Origin: Poronia punctata
Taxonomy: Eukaryota > Ascomycota > Sordariomycetes > Xylariales > Xylariaceae
DNA length: 64,000 nt
NCBI GenBank assembly: GCA_022579005.1
Contig: MU401504.1
Location: forward strand, 1-64,000
Direction of reading: 5' to 3'
Positions 34,315 to 46,760 of this stretch are shown piece by piece. Numbering within the stretch: position 1 is the first letter of the stretch; the number at the start of each line of letters is the position of its first letter. Position numbers and translations under genes: made by a program. The notes under the pieces were generated by a model. The model ran no database searches. It was given only the letters and a program-made list of their open reading frames with translations, and was not told where the DNA came from.

Positions 34315-37300
34315 TTATGTCGGAGCCGAGGAGCCGGGGCTCGGCTTTCCGGTACTTCCAGTACCTTCAACGACTTCGGCGGTACTTCCTAGAAGATCAA
34401 CAGTTTGATCGGGTTCGTTCCTGCTAATAGTCCGCTGGTGAACATAGCCAAAGTTAGCAGGTCGCTCATCCACACCACCACGGATGCTAGATTCCCCTGA
34501 TGTCTCGCGACTTAGGTCTCCGGAGAGCCGCTCCTGCGAGCTACTCCTGTCGAAGGGCAATCTGGCGGTCGCCGTTAAATGCATCTGAGACTCCTCAGTG
34601 CCGAGGCCCGAAGGCGGTCGTGATCTCGGCCCCTCCCCTGGTGGTAGGAGTTGAAGTATTCTTTCCGTGCTCGAGTTTCGTTTCGAACTCTTTCTCGGCA
34701 CCTCGGGGGGCGCCGACAGGTCGAGATCCTCCTCGATTGCTGCTTCGACCGCTCTGTGCGACGGATGTCTGCTTGCGCGGGATGAGCTTCTATTTGGAGC
34801 CGTTGAGACGTCCCCAAGGTCGAGATCTGGAAGTAATGGGGGGTCTTTCCGTGGCTTCGCAGCCTCGGTGTCTACTTCCTCATCCGATTCTGCATCACTC
34901 GCGTTGTTCAACAGAGTGCCGCCAGCACTGTCGTCTCGGGTATGCTTATACTTCTTAGACTTCGGAGTCTCCTCTTCGTCGTCACTTTCTATCGGGCCAT
35001 TCCGCAATACTCCGAGCGCAACCGGTATCCCTTCGGGCGGAGCGTCGTCGCTAAAGTCGCCTCCTCTCGCCTTCATAGCAGGTGGCATTCGCGAACTCCG
35101 AACTACTTCGAAGCCTTTGCCCTTCTCCTTGGTTTTACCTCCGAATAACCGCATGATCCACCCCGTCGCGGTGGCGACGGGACTTGTGGGGTCCGCGGGG
35201 CCGGTACCAAGTCTACGCCCCGGTGCATCAGAGTTCAAGGCCGGGCCTCGTACACCGTAGTAGAAGTCGACTTCACGCGTCGAGTAATCGGCGCGAGGTG
35301 CGAAGACTGGCGCGTACGCCGCAGGAGCTGGGGCGGTTGTTGTTGCTCTCCTAAATAGGGGGGCCTCGCCAGCAACATCTCCCACAACATGGCTCATACG
35401 CAGGTTTGAAAGATCGATGGACCCAAGGGACCCGCCGGCCCGATGCAGTGATGACGACCCAGCCTCATCGATCGTTCCACGGCGCGGACGTGGTGGGCGG
35501 TAATAGGGATCTGCCGTAGGCTGTGGGCGGGTTGCTTGGCCGGGGGAAGGCAAGAAAGAAAAGGTGCTAGCCTCGCGCGGCGTTGTTGCTGCGAATGTGC
35601 TGCTTCCCATGGGAATGGAATATGCATCGACACTATGAGAGTCCATAGCGCTGGAGTTTCTTTGCGGGTTCATGATGATACCCATGCTGGCCGCTGATTC
35701 GCTCCGAACACGGCCATACCCTGATTTTGCCGTTCCTTCAGCAGCGTCCAACATCCCGATGCTACTGAGTTGACTCAGCCTCGATGGGCCCCCATTCCGA
35801 TCGACGCGCCTTGAAAGCTGACGAGCTCCGAATATTTTTGACAAACCACCTCTGGTCTGCCCTCGTATGTCATCCCCGCCGGCGCCGCATAGACGAGCTA
35901 TGACTTCAACAATGGTCTGCAGGGCATTCAAAAAGAAACCAAATAGAAGAACGGCACCATGTATCAGCAGAATGGCGTAGCCGATCCATCCTTTGGGGCC
36001 TTCGGTGAGCCCAAGAGAGGGGGTAAAGGCCACCATAAGAATGACCGAGACGAATCGGAGCGTCGAGAAGCCTACGTGGTAGATGTTCATTGACGTCGCT
36101 GAGTGGAACGGGCGGAAGGCTTGCAAAGTCAGGATTTGAATGACCTCGCAAACGGCGAGAATGACGATCTGGGCGGTTCCGGAAGGCTGCACTGCGCCGA
36201 AAGCTACCCCGCGGATGAGTGTGAGTATAATAGGAATTAAAGCAAACCCGGACGCCTCGTCCGAATAGGTATTGTAAAGGGGGCCATATAGGAGAACAGT
36301 GGGCAAGTCGTCAAATAAATGTGATCGTGGTTTTGTAGTGGCAATCAAATACATCAGCCAAATGGCAAAACCTACGACCAAGGCCAAGCTAATCACAGCT
36401 AAAGCCACGAGATAGCTGGGGCTCCGTGACGCTACAACAAGCTGGAACGCCGAAAGAGCGACAATGGGCAGGAGAAAGTAGCTGAAGGCGAGGCGAATGA
36501 TGTTTCCCAAGAGGAAAGGAATGTTCCTGGACCGAAGGTCCTCCTCCGAGTCCCCATTGATGACTGAGCGCCATATCCATCGTATCAGAAAACCACCTTG
36601 GGTCAAGAAGACCACCGCGGCGACGATAACGAGGAACCATACCATCATACCCGCCCATACGTCTTCCACCCCACCTATGCCATCGAGCTGTGCGTTGCGC
36701 TCTAAGCCGTACGTGCTGTTGGTGTGATATATACCGTCGACGATGCTCGGCCAAGGTTCCGCTTTGGAGACATATTGCTGAGTGAACATCAGGATAGACC
36801 ATGATACCCGGCTCACAACCGGTTGGAAGAACCCAGGATAATCCAACGACAGGCTTCCCGAAAGGACGATGAACTGGATGTAGTTGAGACAATCGCCGAA
36901 ACCGGGGGTAACTAGGCGCAAAAGGTCCGGGTCCCTGCCATAGTTTGATGTCCAGTGGAAAACATCGGTTGTGCCCCAAGGGCTAAAGATGGCCGCAAAT
37001 ACCGTTGCGAACCCAACAATTATAAGAACAGCCAGTGGCAGAAACCTCAAGAGCCGGGCTGCATCGCGCAGAGACGGCGTTATGGTCGCCGAGACGCAGC
37101 TGATTGGTGTCGCACGCTGATCACCATGTAGTACAATCATAGTGGGTGAGAACGAAGTGAACGCGTAGTCCGAGTCGAAGCTTTTCGACAGATTGAATGA
37201 GGGTAAGCGATATGGGTCTTCCTGCAGTTCCCAAGGTCTTTCCAAAGTCAGTAGAGCCCGGCCATGAGGTCAACCAAGAACACCGAAGGTGCCCTAGGCA

Positions 37301-37810
37301 GCAGGAAAGACAAGTGAGAGCGACCTACATGGGTGAGACATCGAATGAGGGCCCCAAGGGACAAGAGCCGTTTATGATATTCTTACAGAAATAGGCATCG
37401 TTAGTATATGGGTGGTAGGTCAATACCTCGATAGTCGAATGAAGAGTGGTGGCATTTCCTGGTGGTTGTTCTATCGAGTTTTGTATCTTCCCGCCTAGGG
37501 CCAACTTGTCATCGTCCCACGCAGGATCGCCCGGGGGAGGCAAAATCGCATACGCTACTCTTCCAGTCACATTGCCCCATACCGTGAACAGCAAGTTATA
37601 TTTCTCGCCTTGACGTTCAAAGACGGCATCGGCCACCCAGGGCTCAAACTGTAATTGGACCTTGTCGCTCGGTATAGATTTATCGGTAGATCTGTAGCCA
37701 TCGGGTAGGCAATTGTCGAACGGAATGCGCAAACCCGATACGCAAGGGACGGCGCAGCAAGCTAGCAGGAGCAGAAGCGCCCCGGGAAGGCGACGGCTAG
37801 ATATGCCCAT
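34315..37810 (-). CDS. TRP-like ion channel with ML-like lumenal domain (FLC/PKD2 type)
   Basis: Two exons: 37810-37329 and 37237-34315, giving 1,134 residues. The start MGISSRRLPGALLLLLACCAVPCVSG is a textbook signal peptide; an ATG 28 codons upstream would bury it. The first exon is an ML-like domain (RIPFDNCLPDGYR...LLFTVWGNVTG...NDAYFCKNIINGSCPLGP). A 91-nt intron (gtaggt...gaaag) rejoins in phase as FDVSPIPWELQEDPYRLPSFNLSKSF. About nine transmembrane segments follow (LLRFLPLAVLIIVGFATVFAAIF through WIGYAILLIHGAVLLFGFFLNAL), as in fungal TRP-like proteins. A long cytosolic tail rich in Ser, Arg and acidic residues ends in GKPSPGSSAPT. Family members act in calcium homeostasis, flavin transport and cell-wall integrity. 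Which applies here is not known. Confidence 0.87.
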
Positions 37811-40800
37811 TGATTTGGGTGATTTGTGCTGCGGCTCGGCATCTCTTGATGGGGAACAGACAGTGCTCGCGACTACCAGAGTCAGATCTCGCATGGTGTT
37901 CTCAGACAGCGGAGCGGACGCGCGGGATTAGGTGGGATCGGCCCAAAAGGAAAACAGATAACAACAACGGCTTCCGTTACGTTCGTATCATTTTGAATTG
38001 TGCCCTGTGCTCGTGTATCTAGCAAAGATAGCTGGTCCTATGGTGGACTGGAAGAGACAATCGGCTCATGCGGACATCAGATCGGGATGGGAACGATGGG
38101 ATCGGAAATCGGAGATGTCTTCGGGCTGCAAGTCTGTTATGTAACCAAAGGTGCTGAGGTTGATGGCCTAAATTCGAAGATCAATTGCGCAGACAACCCG
38201 ACGTGAAACTAAGATTGCTGGGGTTTGGCCGGAAATTTATTTTCATTGGAGAAAGGGGATCTTGATGTCAGATCAAGTAAGTACCTACCTACTGTATCAT
38301 CACGACGGGCTGTACTGCTGTATACTTTACGGGCCGGGGCCTATTCCTGGCTGTGGCAGTGCAGTGCGCTCCCCCCCCAAAATACGTGTGCTACTGGATA
38401 CTTCGACTACAGGTGCATTCTGACTTGCGCGGTCTTATTATTAGGGCACCCTGGCTGTAGTAGCTGTACGGTGGGGAACACCAGAAAACGGTTACCCAAG
38501 ACTATCTACACGTACATACATACATAGTACATACGTAGGGTTGCAAGACGTGCTGGCTTGCTAGGACTCTGTCAGCGTAGACCTAAGCAGATCCATCATG
38601 TACGTTTTAATAGGTTACGCACATAGTACCAGACTCGTTGTTTAGAAAAGGATCGTATTGAATATATACGTGGATTTTATATCATTTGTCCTCCGTTCCC
38701 AGCAGGTCAATTTAAATACCTGAAGGAAATATGCCTAGTCTACCTCTGCACGAGTAATGGTATTGATAGGTGGCTGTACTTTCCTACATACCTACATTTA
38801 CTTTGTGTCTGCACATACGCAGAGGTAACAGACCGTGACGTTGGTCCAAACCACGTCAAGCAATCCAAGGCCGGCCTCATAGTTATGCCCCGAACCGCGA
38901 TGTGCGGTGAGAGACACTTCGCTAGGGTTGTTCAACTCCAGATATCTCTATATGATTATACCTTAGATAACGTGGTGTACTCGGTACGGGATACATACCT
39001 AGAACAACTTGTTCCCATCGCCCAAAGATTTCGGCATTGGTGTCTCGAAATGCTACCATATTTCATCATCGATCGCCTGGGCCCTGTATCTAATCGTGTT
39101 GTCTGCAAATATCCATGAGTAGGAAATATGTACATTTATCTACGAGTATGTACTCTGCTAGATACATACACACGTGTACATGCGTATTTCTGACATGCAT
39201 CTACACAAAGATAAACGTTTGGTATCGTGTCTGGTGTGTGAAGAATTTGTCCACTTAATACTACCAGGTAGAGCAAGCCACTTCCAAGATAATAGTTACC
39301 TTACTTATGTACTCGTAGTTTAGAGTTTATGAGGTTGAACAGGAGATACGTCTCAATGATGGGCTGACTGTCTCCAGATGCTACATAAAGGCCTTGCCTA
39401 CGATATGTAGATACCTCACCCTTCCACAACTTTGTGTTTTCTATCTAGCCGGTCTTAATACCGCAGATAATCTGAGTCGGTGCAAGCATACCTGCTTACA
39501 TAGCACGTGTACATATTACTATAGGGAGGGGGAAAAGACCTCAAAATATTGGGAGAGTATCTTCTAGATACCTACTCTCCTAAGGACGATGCCGTGCCTG
39601 CCGCCGTTGCCCACGTCGAGGACCTCAATGTCGAACTAGGAGGGCCTGTCCGACAAGCTCGTGTTGCTAAGATGACCAATAACGGTCAAGTATTCGTCAC
39701 TGCTCTCCTCTTCTCCACTATTCCATCGACAACTGGGAAGCGACCACAAAGAGCGGTACAGCTGTAGCACTCATACTCGTACAATGTAAGCCCGACCAAA
39801 ACCCGACCGCCAGTTCACACCGCAGGTACATCTCCATTGCTCATTGGGTTGGGCCCTGATGGCTGGCTTCTGTTTGCCTTAGCTCGATGTATCTTGACGG
39901 GGCGAGGGAATAATTATACCGATTTACCCATATCTCTTTTCTCTTCCTCTTTCTTCCCTTTCCCCTCGTTCTTTCATCATCTACATATGCGTACACAATT
40001 CTCACCAGGCCCATTGATGGATGGGATGGTGTAGTTCAAGCGGTACGGAACAGGCGACTGTCTGTCTGTCGTCTAGGTAGACACTCACCTTATTCGGTAC
40101 TTGGTGTGGAGGCTACGGAAGCATTCCAAGGCCACTATTTTTACCAAAGAAACCCGGTCAGTCTGGGCTAGCGCCCTATGAGCCCCTGGCCACTTGGAAC
40201 TCATTTCACTTTACTTCTGCCTGGCCTCGACCATCAGGAAGGCAGTCCCCGGACTCCCTACAAATAACCAATCCGAACCAATTGGAGACCTCTGAATGGT
40301 CCAAATACCCGGAGAGCATTCTAACGTGGTAAAACCCGGCAGATTGTTGTTGCCTATCTAGACTACAACCTGATCGTTCTTTCGACCCAGCAAAAATTCG
40401 AGAAATTTGATCAACACGTTTCCAATATTGCGACAGGCCTTTCGGCTACGATTATAAGAAGCCAACCTTGACGTACATGTACTTTACAAGCACCTACACC
40501 GAGACAAAGTTGTTAACGCATGGTCTTACGGAGCGGACTACCTACTCGTAAAGAAGGAAGTACGTATTACCAAAGGTACCTGCCTAACTGTACTAATTTC
40601 AGCTATTTACCCCCTTTCTCCACTATCTGTTACCCTACCGGCATAGGAAAATAAGATCTGTTACAAACAAAGCTCGAGAAAAGTGTCTAACCACAGTCCA
40701 ATCTTCCCAGGCTCGTTTTTCAATTCAATTCCCTCACGTCACAACTCTGTTCTATCATCCCTTCCGTGGCCGTCGCTCATCGGAGCTCCGCGTTTCGAGT

Positions 40801-40898
40801 TCGCAGGCAACGCCATTCCGACTCTTACCACAATTCCGTTAGGATTCAAACGATCTGACTAAACATCCGTCTCGGTGTGAACACCTTGCCAATTCACG
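37811..40898. other. Gene-free region of about 3 kb
   Basis: No convincing coding sequence on either strand; short frames such as those at 38885 and 39549 lack protein-like features. It is notable for four TACTCGTA/TACGAGTA octamers (39141, 39310, 39774, 40543) and many TACCTA/TAGGTA words. The last 200 bases are pyrimidine-rich, as expected upstream of PRA1. Confidence 0.55.
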
Positions 40899-41429
40899 AT
40901 GTCTCGAATTCAGATTCCACTCGATCTTATCACGTCGCGCCTCAACATTGGCGACCGCTTCTCGGGGTTTCGTAATACGTCGCTCTCGAGTCGCTTTGCC
41001 AACATGAAGCCCATTGGCGAGTTCCTCGATTTCAAGAGGTTTTCCAAACCCGCCAACTTCGGCGAGGTCCAATCGCGTGTCAATTACAACCTCGCAACAT
41101 TTTCTAGCAACTATGCCGTGGTCTTTGTCCTCCTCAGCGTCTATGCTCTCATTACGAACCCGCTTTTGCTGTTCGATATCATTCTGCTAGTCGGTGGATT
41201 ATGGGTGCTTGGTCGTCTCAACGGTCAGGATCTCACCATTGGTACCTTTACTGCCACATCGTCTCAGCTGTACACTGGCCTGCTGTGCACTTGTGGTTTT
41301 CTATTTCTCATCGCTTCACCTTTCACCACAGTCCTATGGTTGATTGGTGCCAGCGGTGTGGTCATCATTGGCCATGCTGCTATGTTGGACAAGCCTATCG
41401 ATGAGGCTTTTTCAGGGGAGGCGGTCTAG
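40899..41429 (+). CDS. PRA1/Yip3 family prenylated Rab acceptor
   Basis: Single exon of 176 residues from ATG 40899 (MSRIQIPLDLITSRL). The PRA1 domain is clear: FDFKRFSKP-like motif (here EFLDFKRFSKPANF), VNYNLATFSSNYAVVF, then paired hydrophobic hairpins (VLLSVYALITNPLLLFDIILLVGGLW and LYTGLLCTCGFLFLIASPFTTVLWLIGASGVVIIGHA), ending DKPIDEAFSGEAV. PRA1 proteins sit in ER and Golgi membranes and bind prenylated Rab GTPases, helping their membrane delivery. Length is normal. A strong splice-acceptor-like site (ctttttcag, ending at 41415) lies inside the last codons and may belong to the next gene. Confidence 0.93.
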   Translation: MSRIQIPLDLITSRLNIGDRFSGFRNTSLSSRFANMKPIGEFLDFKRFSKPANFGEVQSRVNYNLATFSSNYAVVFVLLSVYALITNPLLLFDIILLVGGLWVLGRLNGQDLTIGTFTATSSQLYTGLLCTCGFLFLIASPFTTVLWLIGASGVVIIGHAAMLDKPIDEAFSGEAV

Positions 41430-42607
41430 GTGGTCGGCCGCGAGCTCCCAAATTTACGCCCTCTTGGGGAAGACCATCCGGGCGTGGACAGAGGAGGAAT
41501 GCTGCGCCCGAAGACGACGACTATTGGATTACCAGACGTAGAGTCGTCGAGGAGTTGGACAGCGATGATACGGACACGCAAGGCGCTGGCGTGGCAACAA
41601 CATCGGGTAGTAGACGATTTGCTAGTGATGAACTGCGGTTCACGGGTGTAGATATAGGCGGCAGTCGATCACGAAATAAACATGCCTACGAAGACTCGGA
41701 CGACGATGACGATAATTCGACGGAGAGCGACTCTCAAGCGACAACAGATGACGACACGGAAGACGAAGCTCGAGCCGAAATGGAGAATGCCTTGGTGCAG
41801 TCAGCCTTGGCCCGTATACGGAAGGCCCAGGCGAAAGGCCGACAAGACGTGAGACTAAACAAGGAAGAACTCGCGGCTTTGGAAAGGAGGCGTAAGCGCC
41901 TCCAAGCTGAAGCTGACGCAAAGAAAAGGGGATCAGACAGCAAGCCACGAAAGAACAAGGAGAAGCGAGTCGCTGTCCCACTCGCCCATTTCGACGGTGG
42001 CCACCCCGACGATGCCTTACCACGCCATCCCTCATCCTCGGCTCTTGTTCGTAGCCAAGGACAACCGGGCCCGCCCATCGGCCTATTCCCTCCTCCAAAT
42101 GCAGCGACGACACGTTCCCGTTCTTCAACTTCCTCTTCCCATCGCTCGTCTCCTCAACATCCGGGCTCCTCTTCTCCTTTTGATTACCAGTATGTTTCAG
42201 CACCTTCGAATCACCGTCATACCTCGGACACTACAAAGGACTGGCGCCTTCAGCCTTCGCCTTCCTCTCCGCATGCGCCAGACCCATTTGCGTATCAAAC
42301 AGAAGGCCCACAGGCTGCCTATGCTCGTAGTGCCGGGGTTAATAGCCGTGTGTCCAGCACGCCAGATCTAGGCCTTGGCAGCACCTACCGTACCGGACCG
42401 TCTACAGCAGCAAAGAGCAACCCCGACGTGAGAGCAGTTAAGGATGGCAAAGCAGGCGATCATCATACTAGTAGTACGAGGAAAGCCAGCCAAGACGATG
42501 TCATAGTAGTGCAAGCATCCTCGCCCGAGCCTGAGCCAGCGCGACACAAGGCGAAGAAGAAGTCTGCTGGCAGTGGTAGCGGAGGTAGGAGACGCAAAGG
42601 CAAATAA
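41416..42607 (+). CDS. Low-complexity charged protein, start unresolved
   Basis: An open frame runs from just after a TGA at 41402-41404 to 42607. It reads GGGLGGRPRAPKFTPSWGRP, then APEDDDYWITRRRVVEELDSDDTD, an acidic stretch, a coiled-coil-like ARIRKAQAKGRQDVRLNKEELAALERRRKRL, a Ser/Pro-rich middle and a basic tail (GSGGRRRKGK). No ATG occurs in frame until about 41780 (MENALVQ). The protein-like sequence before that, and the strong acceptor ctttttcag at 41407-41415, suggest an upstream exon supplies the start. It therefore overlaps the last codons of the PRA1 gene in another frame. I do not recognise a family; basic and acidic blocks suggest a nuclear or RNA-associated protein. Nothing visible argues for an enzyme. 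Confidence 0.6.
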
Positions 42608-42959
42608 GGGAACTTAACCATTCGGGACGAAACGACGGCCAGGCCATATCATACCCGCTTAATAGCATAACGCATCCATAGATTTGCGCGTTCTCTTAAT
42701 TAAAGTACCCTCTCCTTGGCATTTATCGGTTGCATATTGTTGCACTTGGTGTCCTGATTCATGGTGACTGTAAAGGGTATCGTCCAAATTTGCTGCATAA
42801 TTCTACTTGCGTTTTAATCATGAATGACCATGAACAAAAATCAAGTGTGTATCCCAGACCTGAACGCCCTATTTTCCCTTGGTGTTTCTCGATAAGTCGT
42901 AGTATATACACCCCAATGCAAAGAAGACGCGAAGCCACAAAAAACACGCAATACCAAAT
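42608..42959. other. Convergent spacer
   Basis: Shared 3' region of two convergent genes. Nothing recognised. Confidence 0.5.
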
Positions 42960-43744
42960 TCAAGAGAAGAACTTTCCAATCTCACTCAAGATACCGCCAC
43001 TTCCACCGCCTGCATGTTCACTGTACTCGGTCCGGCGCCTCTCAAACTGTAAGCCGCCGTCGTATCCGCGCTCGATACTGGCACTACGGGTGGCGTTGCT
43101 ATCGCCACCCAGCCCGGTCGCCATGCGCACGGCCTCGCCCACGAGTCCGATACCACCGCCTCCGCCGGCCGTCTTAGCCGCAAGCCCGAGCATGCGCTGG
43201 ATACCGGCCGGCAGCCGCAGACCAAAGCGCGCAAGGAGGGCAGTCAATGCGCCGCCCGTAATCAACGGCATGATAACAAGCATGAAGACTTTCATCGGGT
43301 GGCGCTTCGCCCAGTAGACGAGGTCGCGCAGAAGACGCTTGACCTTCTTATAGGCGCGAGCCATGAAGTTGGCGCGCGGCGAGCGCTTATAGTATGAAGG
43401 AGAACGGCCTTTGAAGTATTAGCCGTGTCACGATAATGACCATTTCCCCTTCCCCATCTTCCAGACTTACCTCCTCCCGTACTGAAGAAGCTGCGCGTGC
43501 TATTATTATTTCCCAGGTTAAAGAAGGATCCGCGCGAGGCATTGTGCTTGGAGTAGTTGCTGTCTTCGCCTAGGATAGCTCCCAAACCGGAGGAAGAGTG
43601 GCGCTTGCTGCTATGACGCTCTCGCGAGTGCGAGCGAGAATGCGACTTGGACTTTTCCCGTTTGTGGTGCTTGGACTTGTGTGCTCGGTGGGATTTGCGC
43701 GAGATAACCGACACGTTGTCGTTCCAGCCGTCGAAGAAGCCCAT
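42960..43744 (-). CDS. Small conserved fungal membrane protein of unknown function
   Basis: Two exons: 43744-43471 and 43408-42960, giving 240 residues. The 62-nt intron (gtaagt...ttcaaag, phase 1) yields STGGGRSPSYYKRSPRANF. The start MGFFDGWNDNVSVIS is followed by a basic Ser/His/Lys/Arg-rich region (KSHSRSHSRERHSSKRHSSS). A positive segment (KKVKRLLRDLVYWAKRHPMK) precedes one hydrophobic helix (VFMLVIMPLITGGALTALLARFG). The tail is Gly-rich. I recall similar MGFFDGW...KRHPVKVFMLVIMPL proteins across filamentous ascomycetes, annotated only as hypothetical. It is probably a tail-proximal membrane-anchored protein. Function unknown. Confidence 0.85.
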
Positions 43745-44581
43745 TTTATTTTTATTATTTCCCCCCTTTCTCCCTCTCTGTCCTTCCTTCTTCTTTCTAT
43801 CTACCAAGTATCGCGTTGCGTTGCGTTTCGTGGCCCGGGCCGAGCTTCGACCTCGTTCGCACGTTTTCGGATATCTTGGATCGTAAGGCACCGATCTGGG
43901 GTCCGCTTCTTGAATTCCGTAGCGTACCGGGGAAGTTAAACAATAGACAAAACTGTACTGTGGACGCTAAATCAAAACACGATTCAATTTCACCAAAAAC
44001 AGTGTGAAGGACGACTTCTGTAAAAAGGCTGCAAGAGCAAGAATACTAGATACTAGGTGACTAGATACGTGTATCTCGTCTAGGGGTAAGCTTCTGCTGC
44101 AAATCAGAGATCGTCTTTCTTGCATTCCTAGGCAGCTCCAGCCATTTCACCGACAATTCGAGTGGCTGGGAGCACCCTGCTGCGACCCGGTTGACCCTCT
44201 CACTAAAATTGGCCCCAAAATGCACCAATCCATTTCGGTACTGGTTCTTCTGATTCTGGACTCGAGTGGATGTAGGGTGCCTAATATTAGCGTGCCTCTG
44301 AGACAAGCTGGGAGCAGGGGTCTTGAGCAAAAATGTCAAAAATGTCAAGCCACCGTGGCTCGAACTAGTGATCCAACGCCACACATGACGTGGGCTTGGT
44401 CGCGGAGGTATCCCTCCATCCCTGTTGGAAGTGTACATTCACGAGGAAGGACGACTGACCCATGAAGCATATTTACGTAGCATAAAAGACAGACATCCGG
44501 ACCTACAGTGTTTTCGCCGTCTCTCTATTGCTTTTTCGCTCTCCTCACACTCTTCCCTATAAATTATAATATACAATCGCC
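43745..44581. other. Divergent intergenic region
   Basis: Between the divergent small membrane protein and J-domain genes. No gene seen. A sequence near 44345 resembles a tRNA T-arm on the minus strand but does not fold as a tRNA. Confidence 0.5.
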
Positions 44582-45491
44582 ATGGCCAATGCAACACCGC
44601 CTCCGGACTACTGTAAGATCCCCACAAACCAGTACTTTATGTACACCCCCACTAACACACGACACTGTCTAGATCGCATTCTTGAAATACCAGATACTGC
44701 AAACACACAGCAAATTCGCGATGCCTACAAACGGTAAGTTGGAATATTCTCCGGTTTCTTAGAAAACCCGATGGAAGGGGAACTAACTTCCTTCAAGAGC
44801 AGCATTAAAGACACATCCAGACAGAGTGGCGTCCGACTCGCCAGAGCGCCCTTCACGTACGAGAAAGTTTCAACTTGTAAACGATGCTTATTACACGCTA
44901 TCGGATGCCACTCGACGTCGAGGATACGATGCGCAGAGACGGCTATTCGGCGGTACACGATCTAAGCCCCCCAAACCCAAGCCCTCTAAGCCGTCTACAT
45001 CAACCAACGCCAACCCACCCGGTTCATTTACAGCGGACTTCGACGATGACTTCGAAGAGGAAATACCACTAGGCGGTGACCCCAGTGCAGATGGAAACAG
45101 CTTTTATAGCTGGGCGTGGAACTTCTTCACTGGGAATAACCAGGGAGGCGCAAACACAGAGGAGGCGCGACAGCAAACCGAAGATGCGCAGTTCGCCGAC
45201 GTCTTCGAGGAGATGTTGCGCGAAGAGGGCCTGGACGAGGCCCAGCAACAGCAACGCAAGGGGAAGTTCTGGTCCTTGGCAGGCGGTGCGGCAGGGGGTG
45301 TATTAGGGTTTATCGCTGCCAACTTCCCCGGTGCAATCGCGGGAATGGTGGCGGGCAATCGCTTCGGCGCAGTCAGAGATGCTCGCGGAAAGAGCGTCTA
45401 TGCAGTTTTTCAGGAGCTACCCCAAGGCGACCGTGCAAGGTTGCTAGCGCAGCTCGCTACGAGGGTATTCAGTCATACTATGGGAGTTTAA
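44582..45491 (+). CDS. J-domain (DnaJ/Hsp40) protein
   Basis: Three exons: 44582-44612, 44673-44733 and 44798-45491, giving 261 residues. Introns of 60 and 64 nt keep phase (1 then 2). The J domain occupies roughly residues 9-80: DYYRILEIPDTANTQQIRDAYKRAALKTHPDR...FQLVNDAYYTLSDATRRRGYD, with the HPD triad needed to stimulate Hsp70 ATPase. An acidic linker (DFDDDFEEE) follows, then a conserved fungal tail with Gly/Ala-rich GGAAGGVLGFIAANFPGAIAGMVAGN, which looks membrane-interacting or a buried helix. No zinc finger is present, so it is a class III J protein. Location is uncertain. Confidence 0.9.
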
Positions 45492-46124
45492 ACAGGGTGG
45501 TATGATGTTCATGCGTATTAGTATATGGTAAGAAGAGAATGGCGCGGCTGCTGGCGCCCAACGAGGATAATAGTAAGTTTGCTCGAGACGACACAAAGAG
45601 GTTCGGTTTCCGGTCACCAATTACGACGGTGATGAGTTTGTTTTCCCAGATGTTTAGCCCTAAGCAATTAGTATAGTTCCATTCCATAGAGATAGTCAAT
45701 ATTATATTTCCCGAAGAAATTGGTATCGCTCATTTTATCAAATCTCCAAAATGTAGTCAAAATATTACTTGATTGACACTGAGACAGATTTGATCGTGGT
45801 GAGAGGGTCTCTTCTCTAGTACACGTGTGAGCACCACAGATCGATCGCTAATTGGCTATCTCTATGATAGGTACTTACCAATTATACCTGCTGTACGTAC
45901 AGCTACTGCCAGTTTAGGTAACTGGACCCCAGGTTACGGCGTACGTATGTAATTGCCCTTGGCGACCTCCAAATAATCCCGTAGTACTGCACTTCATCCT
46001 ACCAAGGTCGACGAGGGATGCTGTACCAGTTCGCCAAACCCAACTGAATAAATACTACACAAAGGTAAGGGCCTATCGCTACCGATTCGAAACACTTTGT
46101 GACTCTCCATACGAAGAAGCAGAA
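45492..46124. other. Intergenic spacer
   Basis: No gene or strong motif seen between the J-domain gene and the thioredoxin gene. Confidence 0.5.
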
Positions 46125-46725
46125 ATGTCTCAGCCTGTAGAGATTCAATCGGCTGAACACTTCAGCACGGTGCTGAAGGAATCACGGCTAGTCGTAGCAG
46201 ATTGTGAGTCCTTCTTTTTTCTCAAACCAAGTGGCACATTACCCCGCCATAGTCATGGGGAGAGAGGCCAGCTCAGATCAGAACACGCGACGCGCGCCTC
46301 AAGCCTCAAGCCTCTCCATCGCGAGCTTGATAACTAGTCTCGTCGCCCATACTTGGCGGCGCCATTATACATGCTCCGATGAACCACTTAGCCGTCATTC
46401 TAAGGGCATTAGATAGGACTGCTCGACTAATCCTTCTTTAGTCTATGCCGACTGGTGTGGCCCATGCAAGCAGATCGCCCCCTACTACGCTCAACTATCG
46501 CAGACAATATCGAAGCCGAAACTCATCACTTTCGTCAAGGTCAACACTGAAAAGGAGGGAGCCAAGGATGTCGCTGCCGAATTTGCCGTTACGGCTCTTC
46601 CTACTTTCATCCTTTTTCGCAACGGTGCCGTCGTTGAGAAGGTGAAGGGCGCCAACCCGATGGGTCTCAAATCGATCATCGAGAAGCTCGCGAGCGATGT
46701 CGATTCGAGCGGGGAAGGTGGTAGT

Positions 46726-46760
<35 letters not shown>

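Noticed and set aside
37811..37894. Upstream ATG of the TRP-like gene at 37894
   Set aside because: It would place a clear signal peptide 28 residues inside the protein.
39549..39767. Short frame of 72 codons in the gene-free region
   Set aside because: No ATG context, conserved motif or splice partner; probably chance.
44330..44400. tRNA-like T-arm near 44345 (minus)
   Set aside because: The bases around TTCGA do not pair as a T stem, and no acceptor or anticodon arm is found.
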